DNA from: Bacteroidota bacterium | Lineage (GTDB): Bacteria > Bacteroidota > Bacteroidia > Flavobacteriales > Flavobacteriaceae | Length of the DNA stretch: 64,000 nucleotides | Direction: 5' to 3' | NCBI GenBank assembly: GCA_020161455.1 | Contig: JAIUNZ010000006.1 | Coordinates: forward strand, 1-64,000 | Shown here: positions 18,301-26,407 of the stretch, piece after piece | Position numbering within the stretch: the stretch's first letter is position 1 | Layout: each line of letters starts with the position of its first letter | Made by a program: the position numbers and the translations under genes | The notes under the pieces: model-generated | What the model was told of the DNA's origin: nothing | Databases searched by the model: none | What the model saw: only the letters and a program-made list of their open reading frames with translations

Positions 18301-18414
18301 AGGTTGGTTTACCGATGCATCCAATACTGTACCACTTAATGAAGTTTGAGAAAAAACAGCACTAATTGGTAAAATAAGGAATAAAAATAACAACTTTTTG
18401 TAAATTGTTTTCAT
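15358..18414 (-). CDS. susC: SusC/RagA-family TonB-dependent maltodextrin transporter
   Basis: A 1018-residue outer-membrane receptor. It has a signal peptide, then a carboxypeptidase-regulatory-like domain (LSGTVLDASVNQPLPGVNVI, residues 25-110) and a plug domain with IRGISSLNAEASPLLVIDNV and ILKDASATAIYGSRASNGVI. A long beta-barrel follows, ending in an aromatic C-terminal strand (NTGVTIDF). It imports oligosaccharides using TonB energy, in complex with the SusD protein. First gene of the minus-strand operon. A symmetrical motif (18448-18478) and a LacI-type operator (18524-18537) lie upstream, implying control by the divergent LacI regulator. Confidence 0.95.
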   Translation of the reverse strand: MKTIYKKLLFLFLILPISAVFSQTSLSGTVLDASVNQPLPGVNVIVQGANNSTTTDFDGKFQLNGLKNGDVIVVSYIGYQSESIKFSGQKEIKVQLKEDLTQLQEVVVQVGYGSVKKKDATGSVSVVTDKDFNKGAILSADQLLVGKATGIRITNDGGAPDSAPNIRIRGISSLNAEASPLLVIDNVPIDNRLAAGQGNPLSLINPNDIESFTILKDASATAIYGSRASNGVIIITTKKGTSGVPKYTYSSTFSFGKVNNLIDVRDGNSFAQFITEKYPEHIAKLGIADPNNPGQRILYNTDWQSEIFRNTISQDHNFSARASIFNGVPFRASVGFNNTQGVVITNDYRRVSAGVKVTPTFFDGHLKVDVNAKGFSSRKNSVDSGGAIGAALNMDPTKPVYGSSPNNRFEGYYQQVSDPTDGNWDGSYRIQGQLNPVALLKQRERPESIDKFLGNIEFDYKMHFLPELRAVVNLGIESSKSYIREIYAENALQTYKIDGTTSVAPDSYVFNPGLNYKERQTIDNKTFDAYLVYTKKLSGFMSRVEMQGGHNFQSFVNQGVKDNYIYDITTGVRELNVNPQNPNNRYFGKMTLESYFGRANVDFLDKYLLTMTLRADASSLFPSDRRWGYFPAAGLAWKMKEESFLKNIESINDLKLRVGYGVTGNSDIRSQGYYPYTALFSPGNQNGQYLPGVNIYSANAFNPNLTWEKSATTNIGIDFDLFKNGFLSGSVDAYIRKTTDLLATVQFPPGQFLTNQFVSNAAAITNKGIELSLTAKLYSSDDMNWSVSGNMSYNKGKVDEVNGATRIAASGGGLPGIGRTLSYHAIGEQPQSAWVFEQVYDNAGQPIPNVFVDRNGDGSINDDDKYYVALVPNWNFGFSTTFNYKKFDLNASFRGQLGGNVYNSVKYQYGWEQKVVPNISQNLNNNLNGNLPFVTIAENSVVSDYFLEDATFLRCESLSIGYMFDKLFKSATLRLYVGANNLFLITKYSGQDPENFNGIDTNFYPRPRVFNTGVTIDF

Positions 18415-18447
18415 ACATTTTGTTTAGGTTAAAAACTTGTTTTTGAG

Positions 18448-18478
18448 CTTATACTTTACGTTCGAAGTATAAATTTAA
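18448..18478 (-). promoter_or_regulatory. susC promoter motif shared with the sugar-import operon
   Basis: Read in the direction of susC, the motif runs TTAAATTTATACTT, CGAA, TAAAGTATAAG. It contains the inverted repeat TTATACTT / AAGTATAA (18449-18472, 8-nt spacer). The MFS operon has nearly the same sequence in the same orientation at 19889-19922, so this is a likely common regulatory site. Confidence 0.55.
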
Positions 18479-18523
18479 CTAAAAAATAACACTTTGACCT
18501 CTAAACACCTGTTAAAACATGTC

Positions 18524-18537
18524 CGAAAACGTTTGCG
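18524..18537. promoter_or_regulatory. Candidate LacI-family operator
   Basis: CGAAAACGTTTGCG contains the palindrome AAACGTTT with central CG, the hallmark of LacI/GalR-type operators. It lies between the divergent susC and lacI-family genes. Confidence 0.5.
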
Positions 18538-18602
18538 TGTTGAAAACTTTCTTAAAATCACACATTTTTAGTGCTAAAAATGATGTTAATCAAAAAAAAA
18601 TA

Positions 18603-18610
18603 TATCTTTA
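18603..18610 (+). promoter_or_regulatory. -7-like box (TATCTTTA) of the LacI-type gene
   Basis: TATCTTTA differs from TAnnTTTG only in the last base and lies 28 bp before the ATG. The MFS operon has the same variant at 19871-19878. Confidence 0.4.
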
Positions 18611-18638
18611 ATGACAATATTGTATTTCATTATAAATC

Positions 18639-19658
18639 ATGAGAAGAAAAGTAACCCTTAAACAAATTGCAAAAGAATTAGATGTCTCCATTTCAACCGT
18701 ATCTAAATCTTTAAAAAACAGTACTGAAATAAGCGAAGACACACGACAAAAAGTGCAAGCTTTTGCAAAACTATACAACTACAAACCTAATAATATTGCC
18801 CTAAGTCTGAAAAACAAAAAAACAAAAACAATTTGCATCATAATTCCTGAGATTATTCATCACTTTTTTGCTACAGTTATTAGCGGCGTTGAACAAGTAG
18901 CAAACGAAAGAGGCTACAATGTTTTAGTCTGTCTTTCTGATGAATCATTTGACAAAGAAGTAATCAACATGGAAATGCTTGCCAACGGAAGCATTGATGG
19001 CTTTATAATGTCGCTTTCCAAAGAAACACAACAAAAGAAAGACTTTCACCATATTGTTGAAGTAATAAATCAAGGAATGCCAGTCGTAATGTTTGATCGT
19101 ATTACCAATGAAATTCTTTGCGACAAAGTAATCATTGACGATGAATTAGCCGCTCTTAACGCAACCCAATATTTGATTGACAAAGGTTTTAAAAAAATAG
19201 CACTACTCACAACTGTTGATTATGTTAGTGTTGGTAAACTAAGAACTGAGGGATATATTAAAACCCTTAAAAACAACGACATAACTGTTGATGAAAAATT
19301 AATCATCAAAATTGAAGACACCGAAAATTTTGAACATAAAATTGCTGACTTACTAACACAGAATAGTATAGATGCTGTTTTTGCTGTAAACGAATTATTC
19401 GCAGTCACTGTTATAAAAGAAGCAAACCGAATAGGGTTAAAAGTTCCTGACGACATTTCAATCATAGGATTCACAGACGGGATTATTTCAAAATATTCCT
19501 CGCCAAGTATTACAACTGTAAGTCAAAACGGCATCAAAATGGGTGCTAAAGCAGCACAAATGCTAATCGAACGCCTTGAAACAGAGGAAGAAGAAGATGA
19601 AAAATATAGAACAGAGGTAATTGAAACCGAACTTGTAGAAAGAGAATCAACTAAGTAA
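18639..19658 (+). CDS. LacI-family transcriptional regulator of the starch/maltose locus
   Basis: A 339-residue LacI/GalR repressor. Residues 1-50 are the HTH with hinge (VTLKQIAKELDVSISTVSKSL), followed by a periplasmic-binding-protein-like sensor domain (ICIIIPEIIHHFFATVISGV, FDRITNEILCDKVIIDD, the C-terminal ITTVSQNGIKMGAKAAQMLI). It is divergent from susC and upstream of the import and phosphorolysis operon. Its likely targets are the AAACGTTT operator in the divergent region and the motif shared by both operons. The ligand is probably maltose or a phosphorylated product, by context only. LacI-type control of a Sus-like locus is typical for Flavobacteriia, whereas Bacteroides uses SusR or hybrid two-component systems. 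Confidence 0.9.
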   Translation: MRRKVTLKQIAKELDVSISTVSKSLKNSTEISEDTRQKVQAFAKLYNYKPNNIALSLKNKKTKTICIIIPEIIHHFFATVISGVEQVANERGYNVLVCLSDESFDKEVINMEMLANGSIDGFIMSLSKETQQKKDFHHIVEVINQGMPVVMFDRITNEILCDKVIIDDELAALNATQYLIDKGFKKIALLTTVDYVSVGKLRTEGYIKTLKNNDITVDEKLIIKIEDTENFEHKIADLLTQNSIDAVFAVNELFAVTVIKEANRIGLKVPDDISIIGFTDGIISKYSSPSITTVSQNGIKMGAKAAQMLIERLETEEEEDEKYRTEVIETELVERESTK

Positions 19659-19815
19659 TAAAATCAAAAAAAATAAGCAAAACTATTTTTTAAAATCTTG
19701 TTTTTTTTATTTCAATTGAATAATTTATTCGGTACTTATTCCTTAACCAACTTATTAAAACTGTTCTTTTACTATAAAAAAACTTCTTTTTAATGCAAAG
19801 GATAGTTTCTAATAT

Positions 19816-19838
19816 AAAAAAGTTATCCTAACTTTTTT
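19816..19838. terminator. Terminator downstream of the LacI-type gene
   Basis: The arms AAAAAAGTTA and TAACTTTTTT form a 10-bp stem with a TCC loop and T-tract. The rest of the 315-bp gap between the regulator and the MFS gene is AT-rich and holds the MFS promoter region. Confidence 0.65.
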
Positions 19839-19888
19839 ATGGAAAAAAAACTAAAATTCAAAAACTTTTATATCTTTACGGCTGATTA

Positions 19889-19922
19889 TTAAACTTATAC
19901 TTTACTTCGAAACTAAAATAAG
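19889..19922 (+). promoter_or_regulatory. Import-operon motif shared with susC promoter
   Basis: TTAAACTTATACTT, TTCGAA and TAAAATAAG in order, in the direction of transcription, match the susC upstream motif at 18448-18478. It lies 52-85 bp before the MFS start and probably co-regulates uptake across both membranes. Confidence 0.5.
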
Positions 19923-19925
19923 TTT

Positions 19926-19974
19926 GATAAGCACAATATCGCTTATCGTATTATAAATCATTAAATTACGATAA
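19926..19974 (+). promoter_or_regulatory. 5' leader of the MFS gene with two mutually exclusive hairpins
   Basis: GATAAGC (19926-19932) can pair with GCTTATC (19941-19947). Alternatively TTATCGTA (19943-19950) can pair with TACGATAA (19967-19974), which reaches the A of the start codon. The two pairings share bases, so only one can form. This suggests possible translational control; it may also be chance in AT-rich DNA. Confidence 0.35.
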
Positions 19975-21503
19975 TGGAAAAGCGTAAATTAAGTTTCTGG
20001 CAAATCTGGAATATGAGTTTCGGGTTTCTAGGAATACAAATGGGTTTTGCTCTTCAAAACTCTAACGTTAGCAGAATTTTTCAAACACTTGGTGCAGAAA
20101 TTGACGACATTCCTATTCTTTGGGTAGCAGCTCCATTAACTGGGTTAATTGTTCAACCAATAATAGGATATCTTTCTGATAGAACTTGGACAAAATTAGG
20201 CCGAAGAAAACCTTATTTTTTAATTGGTGCAATTTTAGCTTCTGCTGCGCTTTTCATTATGCCAAACTCACCTTTTCTCTGGTTTGCAGCAGGTATGTTG
20301 TGGATAATGGATGCTTCAATTAATATTTCTATGGAACCCTTCAGAGCTTTTGTTGGCGATAATTTACCCGATTCTCAAAGAACATCAGGGTTTGCTATGC
20401 AGAGTTTTTTTATCGGAATTGGAGCCTATTTTGCATCAAAGCTTCCATTAATATTTACGCATTTTGGAGTTTCTAACACCGCACCACTAGGAATAATTCC
20501 CGATTCGGTTAAGTATTCTTTTTATTTAGGTGGTGTAGCTTTCATTGTAACAGTATTATGGACTGTCCTAACTTCAAAAGAATACTCTCCTGAAGAATTA
20601 GAAGCCTTCGAAGCACACAAAAAATCTACTTATATAAAAGAAACTCGTTCTACAGAATGGTTTATCAAAAATGGTAATTCACATTTAGCAAAAGGAATAC
20701 TATTTTTAGTAATAAGCGGTTTATTTTCGTTTTCCATTTATCATTATGATTTGAAAAAAGATTTATATGTTTTATCTCTAGGATTAATTGGTCTTGGCGG
20801 ATTAGCACTTTTATTTTCTGGTTTAATGCAAAAATCCAACAAAACAGATAATGGTTTCATAACTATAATGAACGATTTTCAGTTTATGCCTAAAATGATG
20901 AAGCAATTAGCATGGGTACAATTCTTCTCATGGTTTGCACTTTTCTCTATGTGGATTTATACTACCCTAGCCGTAACACAACACATTTACAAAACTACAG
21001 ACACCACATCTGAAGCATATAATTTAGGTGCTAACCAAGTTGGTGAAATGTTTGCTAACTACAATCTTATTGCAGCAATAGCAGCATTTCTATTACCCAT
21101 ATTAGCAAAATATACTAGTAGAAAGTTTACACACTTTATAGCATTAACTTGTGGTGGCTTAGGACTAATCTCTATCTATTTCATCAATGAACCAACCGTT
21201 TTCACAATGGAATGGTTACCAATGATAGGTGTAGGAATTGCATGGGCGAGTATTCTATCTATTCCTTATGCAATGCTTTCCGGTTCACTTCCATCAAGTA
21301 AAATGGGGTATTATATGGGTGTATTTAATTTTTTTATTGTAATACCACAACTAGTAGCGGCTTCTATTTTAGGATTTTTAGTTTCTAAATTCTTTAATAG
21401 TGAACCAATCTATGCGTTATTTATTGGCGGTGGTTCAATGATTTTAGCTGGAGTTATTTCTCTAACTATAAATGACAAATCAAATATTGAAATAAATGAA
21501 TAA
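19974..21503 (+). CDS. MFS sugar importer (SLC45/GPH-like), probably maltose
   Basis: A 509-residue inner-membrane transporter with about twelve membrane segments. The N-terminal half has SFGFLGIQMGFALQNSNVSR and WVAAPLTGLIVQPIIGYLSD, followed by the MFS loop RTWTKLGRRKPY. These match the SLC45-like sugar:proton symporters found in Bacteroidota maltose loci. It would move maltose or short maltodextrins from the periplasm to the cytoplasm. Its stop overlaps the pgmB start by 8 bp, and a GH65 phosphorylase follows, forming a complete uptake-phosphorolysis operon. Confidence 0.88.
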   Translation: MEKRKLSFWQIWNMSFGFLGIQMGFALQNSNVSRIFQTLGAEIDDIPILWVAAPLTGLIVQPIIGYLSDRTWTKLGRRKPYFLIGAILASAALFIMPNSPFLWFAAGMLWIMDASINISMEPFRAFVGDNLPDSQRTSGFAMQSFFIGIGAYFASKLPLIFTHFGVSNTAPLGIIPDSVKYSFYLGGVAFIVTVLWTVLTSKEYSPEELEAFEAHKKSTYIKETRSTEWFIKNGNSHLAKGILFLVISGLFSFSIYHYDLKKDLYVLSLGLIGLGGLALLFSGLMQKSNKTDNGFITIMNDFQFMPKMMKQLAWVQFFSWFALFSMWIYTTLAVTQHIYKTTDTTSEAYNLGANQVGEMFANYNLIAAIAAFLLPILAKYTSRKFTHFIALTCGGLGLISIYFINEPTVFTMEWLPMIGVGIAWASILSIPYAMLSGSLPSSKMGYYMGVFNFFIVIPQLVAASILGFLVSKFFNSEPIYALFIGGGSMILAGVISLTINDKSNIEINE

Positions 21504-22149
21504 AAAAGCATTCATATTCGACCTTGACGGTGTTATTGTTGACACTGCAAAATATCATTTTTTAGCATGGCAAAAATTAGCACAGGAACTTGGAATAGAA
21601 TTTACACCTGAACATAATGAAGAACTAAAAGGCGTAAGTCGGGTTAGATCATTAGACATTATATTAGAACTTGGAGGCGTAACTGCTTCACAAGAAGACA
21701 AAAACAAATGGCTTATTGAAAAGAATGAAGACTATCTATCCTATTTGGTTACTATTGATGAAAGTGAGATTTTACCAGGTGTATTACCCGTATTAAAATA
21801 TTTAAAAGACAATGGTCAACTTATTGCATTGGGTTCTGCCAGTAAAAACGCAAGACCAATATTAGAAAAAACAGGAATCATGCATTATTTTGATGCAGTC
21901 GTTGACGGAAATGATGTTTCAAATGCAAAACCCGATCCAGAAGTATTTCTTCAAGCCGCAAGGTTACTAAATTCCACAAATGAAAATGCAATTGTCTTTG
22001 AAGATTCCGTAGCAGGTATTCAAGCTGCTAATATTGCCAACATGATCAGCATCGGAATTGGTGAAGCATCAATATTATATGAAGCACAATATAACTTTAA
22101 AGACTTCACTTATATTGATTTTGCTTTTCTTGATGCCTTAATACATTAA
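21496..22149 (+). CDS. pgmB: Beta-phosphoglucomutase
   Basis: A 217-residue HAD-superfamily enzyme that converts beta-glucose-1-phosphate to glucose-6-phosphate. Motif I is FDLDGVIVDT (the Asp nucleophile and the general acid Asp two residues on), motif II is LGSASKNA, and the Lys/Asp motifs NAKPDPEVFL and VFEDSVAGIQAA follow. The cap region carries the GVSRVRSLDIIL substrate loop typical for beta-PGM. It overlaps the MFS gene by 8 bp and is followed by the GH65 phosphorylase that makes its substrate. Confidence 0.93.
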   Translation: MNKKAFIFDLDGVIVDTAKYHFLAWQKLAQELGIEFTPEHNEELKGVSRVRSLDIILELGGVTASQEDKNKWLIEKNEDYLSYLVTIDESEILPGVLPVLKYLKDNGQLIALGSASKNARPILEKTGIMHYFDAVVDGNDVSNAKPDPEVFLQAARLLNSTNENAIVFEDSVAGIQAANIANMISIGIGEASILYEAQYNFKDFTYIDFAFLDALIH

Positions 22150-22214
22150 CAATTAACACAGTATGATTTTAAAGTTTCATTCTTGAACCTTTAAACTTAA
22201 AAACTTAAAAATAA

Positions 22215-24518
22215 ATGAACCAAGATTATATTAAACCAGACAATTGGTCCATCATAGAAGAAGGATTTGATGCAGAAAGAGTAAAGTCGTCCGAGAGTTT
22301 ATTCAGCATCGGTAACGGTGCCATGGGACAACGTGCCAACTTTGAAGAAAACTATTCGGGAGAAACATTCCAAGGAAGTTATATTGCTGGTGTTTATTAT
22401 CCCGACAAAACACGAGTGGGTTGGTGGAAAAACGGTTACCCAGAGTACTTCGCTAAAGTACTTAATGCTCCTAACTGGATTGGAATTGACATAGAAATCA
22501 ACGGTGAAAATTTTGATTTAGCTAAATGTAAAGCAGTTAAAAACTTCCGTCGTGAGCTTAATATGAAAGAAGGAATATATTACCGTTCTTTTGAAGCAAC
22601 TCTTCAAAACGATGTCCAAGTTGCCGTTAATGTAACCCGTTTCCTTTCTTTAGATATAGATGAATTAGGTATTATTAATTATGAAATTACTCCTTTAAAT
22701 AATGATGTTACCATAGTTTACAAACCTTATTTAGATGCTGGTGTTCATAACGAAGACGCCAATTGGGAAGAACGTTTCTGGGAAACTCTTAACATCAACA
22801 GCGAACTAAACAATGCATTCATTACTGCTAAAACTCATAAAACTAATTTTTTAGCAACTGTGTTTATGCACAATACAATACTGCTTAACAATCAAAAATT
22901 ATCGGTTTCCCCTAATAATAATGATACTTCAGAAAACAAAATTAGCTTTTCTTATGAAGTTAAGGTAGCTAAAAATAATTCATCAACCATCCAAAAATAT
23001 GGTGGATATACGGTTTCAATGAATCACGACGATACTACTATTGCTGCCAAAAATGTAATTCAAAAAGCACTAACCGAAGATTATAATTCCCTTCTTGAAA
23101 ATCAAAAACAAGCTTGGGCAAAAATTTGGGAAATGAGCGATATTACCATTGATGGCGATGTAAAAGCACAGCAAGGTATTCGTTTCAATATTTTTCAATT
23201 AAACCAAACCTACTTAGGAAAAGATTCACGTTTAAATATTGGTCCAAAAGGTTTCACAGGTGAAAAATACGGCGGTTCGACTTATTGGGATACCGAAGCC
23301 TATTGCATTCCGTTCTACATGGCAACCAAAGACCAAAAAGTAGCTCGTAATCTATTAGAATACCGATACAATCATCTTGAAAAAGCCATCGAAAATGCTG
23401 CCAAACTAGGCTTCAATAATGGCGCAGCTTTATACCCAATGGTTACCATGAATGGCGAAGAATGTCACAACGAATGGGAAATCACTTTTGAAGAAATTCA
23501 TAGAAACGGTGCCATTGCTTTTGCTATTTTCAACTACTATCGCTTTACTGGAGATTATAGTTATATCCCTGAAAAAGGTCTGGAAGTATTGATAGGCATT
23601 GCTCGTTTCTGGCACCAACGTGCTACGTTTTCTACCTATAGAAATCAGTATGTAATCCTTGGGGTTACGGGTCCAAACGAGTATGAAAATAACGTAAACA
23701 ACAATTGGTACACCAACTATTTAGCCAAATGGTGTATTGATTATGCCATAGAACAAATCAACAAGGTTCAAAAAGATTATTCAGCAGATTATGCTAGAGT
23801 AATGAGCAAAGTAAATCTCGATAATGCCGAAATGGCACATTGGAAAGACGTTGCAGACAATATGTATTTCCCATATTCAGAAGAACGCGACGTTTATTTA
23901 CAACAAGATGGTTTTCTAGATAAAGAACTGGTTAAAGTTCACGATTTAGATAAATCTCAAAGACCTATCAACCAAAAGTGGTCGTGGGATAGAATACTTC
24001 GTTCGCCTTACATCAAGCAAGCAGATACTTTACAAGGATTCTACTTCTTCGAAGACCATTTCAGCAAAGAACAATTAGAGAAACATTTTGATTTCTACGA
24101 GCCATATACAGTCCACGAAAGCTCTCTTTCTCCTTGTGTACATTCAATTCAGGCGGCTACTTTAGATAGGATGGAACAAGCCTATACGTTTTATTTACGC
24201 ACATCGCGTCTTGATTTAGACGACTATAATAAAGAGGTCGAAGAAGGATTACACATCACTTCCATGGCTGGTACTTGGATGAGTATTGTGGAAGGTTTTG
24301 GTGGAATGCGTGTTAAAAATGACACACTACACTTCCAACCTAAAATCCCTAACGAATGGAAAGGTTATTCTTTTAAGATTAACTTTAGAAACCAAATATT
24401 AAAAGTTGCTGTAAACCACTCGCAAACTAACTTTAGTCTTGAAGGCGAAAAAGCCATCACTGTCTTTGTTAATGGCAAAGAAGTTTTGGTTGAGCCGAAC
24501 AGTCTGGTTACTGTTTAA
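22215..24518 (+). CDS. GH65 maltose phosphorylase
   Basis: A 767-residue family 65 glycoside hydrolase/phosphorylase. The catalytic Glu lies in GEECHNEWEITFEEIHRNGA, the family signature. YGGSTYWDTEAYCIPFYMAT and VLGVTGPNEYENNVNNNWYT are other GH65 hallmarks, and HESSLSPCVHSI contributes to the phosphate site. It phosphorolyses a disaccharide to glucose and beta-glucose-1-phosphate. Beside beta-PGM and a maltose-type importer the substrate is most likely maltose; kojibiose, trehalose or nigerose phosphorylases share the family. No signal peptide is present, so it is cytoplasmic. Confidence 0.9.
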   Translation: MNQDYIKPDNWSIIEEGFDAERVKSSESLFSIGNGAMGQRANFEENYSGETFQGSYIAGVYYPDKTRVGWWKNGYPEYFAKVLNAPNWIGIDIEINGENFDLAKCKAVKNFRRELNMKEGIYYRSFEATLQNDVQVAVNVTRFLSLDIDELGIINYEITPLNNDVTIVYKPYLDAGVHNEDANWEERFWETLNINSELNNAFITAKTHKTNFLATVFMHNTILLNNQKLSVSPNNNDTSENKISFSYEVKVAKNNSSTIQKYGGYTVSMNHDDTTIAAKNVIQKALTEDYNSLLENQKQAWAKIWEMSDITIDGDVKAQQGIRFNIFQLNQTYLGKDSRLNIGPKGFTGEKYGGSTYWDTEAYCIPFYMATKDQKVARNLLEYRYNHLEKAIENAAKLGFNNGAALYPMVTMNGEECHNEWEITFEEIHRNGAIAFAIFNYYRFTGDYSYIPEKGLEVLIGIARFWHQRATFSTYRNQYVILGVTGPNEYENNVNNNWYTNYLAKWCIDYAIEQINKVQKDYSADYARVMSKVNLDNAEMAHWKDVADNMYFPYSEERDVYLQQDGFLDKELVKVHDLDKSQRPINQKWSWDRILRSPYIKQADTLQGFYFFEDHFSKEQLEKHFDFYEPYTVHESSLSPCVHSIQAATLDRMEQAYTFYLRTSRLDLDDYNKEVEEGLHITSMAGTWMSIVEGFGGMRVKNDTLHFQPKIPNEWKGYSFKINFRNQILKVAVNHSQTNFSLEGEKAITVFVNGKEVLVEPNSLVTV

Positions 24519-24529
24519 TATTTACTAAC

Positions 24530-24566
24530 AAACCCTTTCGGAGTCAAATCTGAAGGGGTTTTTTAT
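24530..24566 (+). terminator. Terminator after GH65
   Basis: AAACCCTT (24530-24537) pairs with AAGGGGTTT (24553-24561, one bulge) and a T-run follows. It partly separates the importer operon from the downstream amylase genes. Confidence 0.55.
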
Positions 24567-24576
24567 TTTTTAAAAA

Positions 24577-26403
24577 ATGAAAAAAATACTGCTACTACTC
24601 CTCGCTTCCTCTTTTTCTTTTGCACAAATAGACCGAATGGAACCACCTAATTGGTGGGGAAATATGAACCTCAATCAGGTGCAAATTATGTTCTATGGCA
24701 AAAATATTGCCCAAAACAAAGTGTCGGTTTCTAATGGCGTTGTCATTAAAAGCATCCAAAAGACGGAAAACCCTAATTATCTTTTCGTTACCATCGATAC
24801 CAAAGATATTTTGGCACAAAATTTAGTGTTTACCTTCTCCAACGGGAAGAAATCGTTTGCTAAAAACTTCGAAATAAAACCAAGAAATCCGCAATCCAAA
24901 TTCAGAAAAAGCTACGACAGCTCCGATGTCATTTATCTGCTTATGCCCGACAGATTTGCAAACGGAAACCCAAACAACGATAGCACTAACGATACCCAAG
25001 AAAAAGGCAACCGGTCGGAACCGGGTGGTAGACACGGCGGTGACATCCAAGGTATCATTAACAACCTTGATTATTTAAAAAATTTAGGCGTAACGGCGGT
25101 TTGGCCAACGCCTTTATGCGAAGATAACGACGAAAGGTATTCGTATCATGGTTATGGGCAGTCGGATGTGTACCGAATTGACCCGCGCTATGGCACTAAC
25201 GAGGATTATGTGCGCATGAGCAAGGAGTTACACAAACGCGGCATGAAAAATATCATGGACTATGTAACGAACCATTGGGGTTGGAAACATTGGATGTACA
25301 ACGACCTGCCTACTTATGATTGGATTCATCAGTTTCCAGGCTATTCGCAGTCGAATTATAGAATGACTACACAATTTGACCCAAATGCATCACAGATTGA
25401 TGCCAAAAATTGTATGGATGGATGGTTCGTCAAGTCGATGCCCGATTTGAATCAGTCCAATCCATTGGTGTTGCAGTATTTGACACAGAATGCCATCTGG
25501 TGGATAGAATATGCGGATTTAGATGGTTTCCGTGTGGATACGTATTCTTATAATGATAAAGCAGGCATCGCCCAATGGACGAAAGCCATCACGGATGAAT
25601 ATCCTCACTTCAATATCGTTGGCGAAGTTTGGATGCACAGCCAAGCACAAATGGCCTTTTGGCAGAAAGACAGTAAGATTGGTGCGATAGAAAGCTATAA
25701 TTCTTATTTGCCATCGGTCATGGATTTTACCTTACACGATGTTTTTGGCACCGTTTTTAACGAAGACAAAGCCGCTTGGGACAAAGGAATGATTAAAATA
25801 TACGACAACTTTACCAACGACTTTCTCTATCCAAACCCAAACAACCTATTGACTTTTATAGAGAATCATGATACGCAACGTTTTAACCACTTGTATAACG
25901 ACATCAATAAGTATAAAATGGCATTAACCTTGATAGCAACTATCAGAGGTATTCCGCAGGTATATTATGGCTCCGAGATAGGTATGAAAGGCAATAAAGA
26001 CAATGGCGATGCCGACATTCGACACGATTTTCCTGGCGGATGGAACGACGACAGCAACAACGCGTTTACTAAGGCGGGCAGAACTTCAGAACAAGACGCC
26101 TACCATCAGTTTACTGCCCAATTATTTAACTGGAGAAAGACCAAACAGGTTATCCATACAGGTAAAACTACCCATTACATCCCAGAAAACAATGTATATG
26201 TCTATTTTCGATACAATGAAACCGAAAGCGTGATGGTTGTCATTAATAATTCATCAGAGAAGCAAACCTTTAAAACCAATAGGTTTCAAGAAAACATTTT
26301 GAAGTATAAAAACGGTACCGATGTGCTTTCAAACAAAACGTTCAACCTTCAAAATGACATTACTATTGAAGCAAAATCATCGTTGATTCTTGAACTAAAC
26401 TAA
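24577..26403 (+). CDS. Periplasmic GH13 maltodextrinase/neopullulanase (SusA-like)
   Basis: A 608-residue enzyme with a plain signal peptide (MKKILLLLLASSFSFAQ), so probably periplasmic. An N-terminal cyclomaltodextrinase-type domain (MEPPNWWGNMNLNQVQIMFY) precedes the barrel. GH13 regions: DYVTNHWGW (I), GFRVDTYSYN with nucleophile Asp (II), IVGEVWMHS with acid/base Glu (III), FIENHDTQRF (IV). The C-terminal beta domain ends ITIEAKSSLILELN. It should hydrolyse maltodextrins or cyclodextrins that SusCD brings in. It is followed after 4 bp by the repeat ORF, and a decayed copy of a GH13 C-terminus lies 500 bp downstream, a sign of rearrangement here. Confidence 0.9.
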   Translation: MKKILLLLLASSFSFAQIDRMEPPNWWGNMNLNQVQIMFYGKNIAQNKVSVSNGVVIKSIQKTENPNYLFVTIDTKDILAQNLVFTFSNGKKSFAKNFEIKPRNPQSKFRKSYDSSDVIYLLMPDRFANGNPNNDSTNDTQEKGNRSEPGGRHGGDIQGIINNLDYLKNLGVTAVWPTPLCEDNDERYSYHGYGQSDVYRIDPRYGTNEDYVRMSKELHKRGMKNIMDYVTNHWGWKHWMYNDLPTYDWIHQFPGYSQSNYRMTTQFDPNASQIDAKNCMDGWFVKSMPDLNQSNPLVLQYLTQNAIWWIEYADLDGFRVDTYSYNDKAGIAQWTKAITDEYPHFNIVGEVWMHSQAQMAFWQKDSKIGAIESYNSYLPSVMDFTLHDVFGTVFNEDKAAWDKGMIKIYDNFTNDFLYPNPNNLLTFIENHDTQRFNHLYNDINKYKMALTLIATIRGIPQVYYGSEIGMKGNKDNGDADIRHDFPGGWNDDSNNAFTKAGRTSEQDAYHQFTAQLFNWRKTKQVIHTGKTTHYIPENNVYVYFRYNETESVMVVINNSSEKQTFKTNRFQENILKYKNGTDVLSNKTFNLQNDITIEAKSSLILELN

Positions 26404-26407
26404 CATC

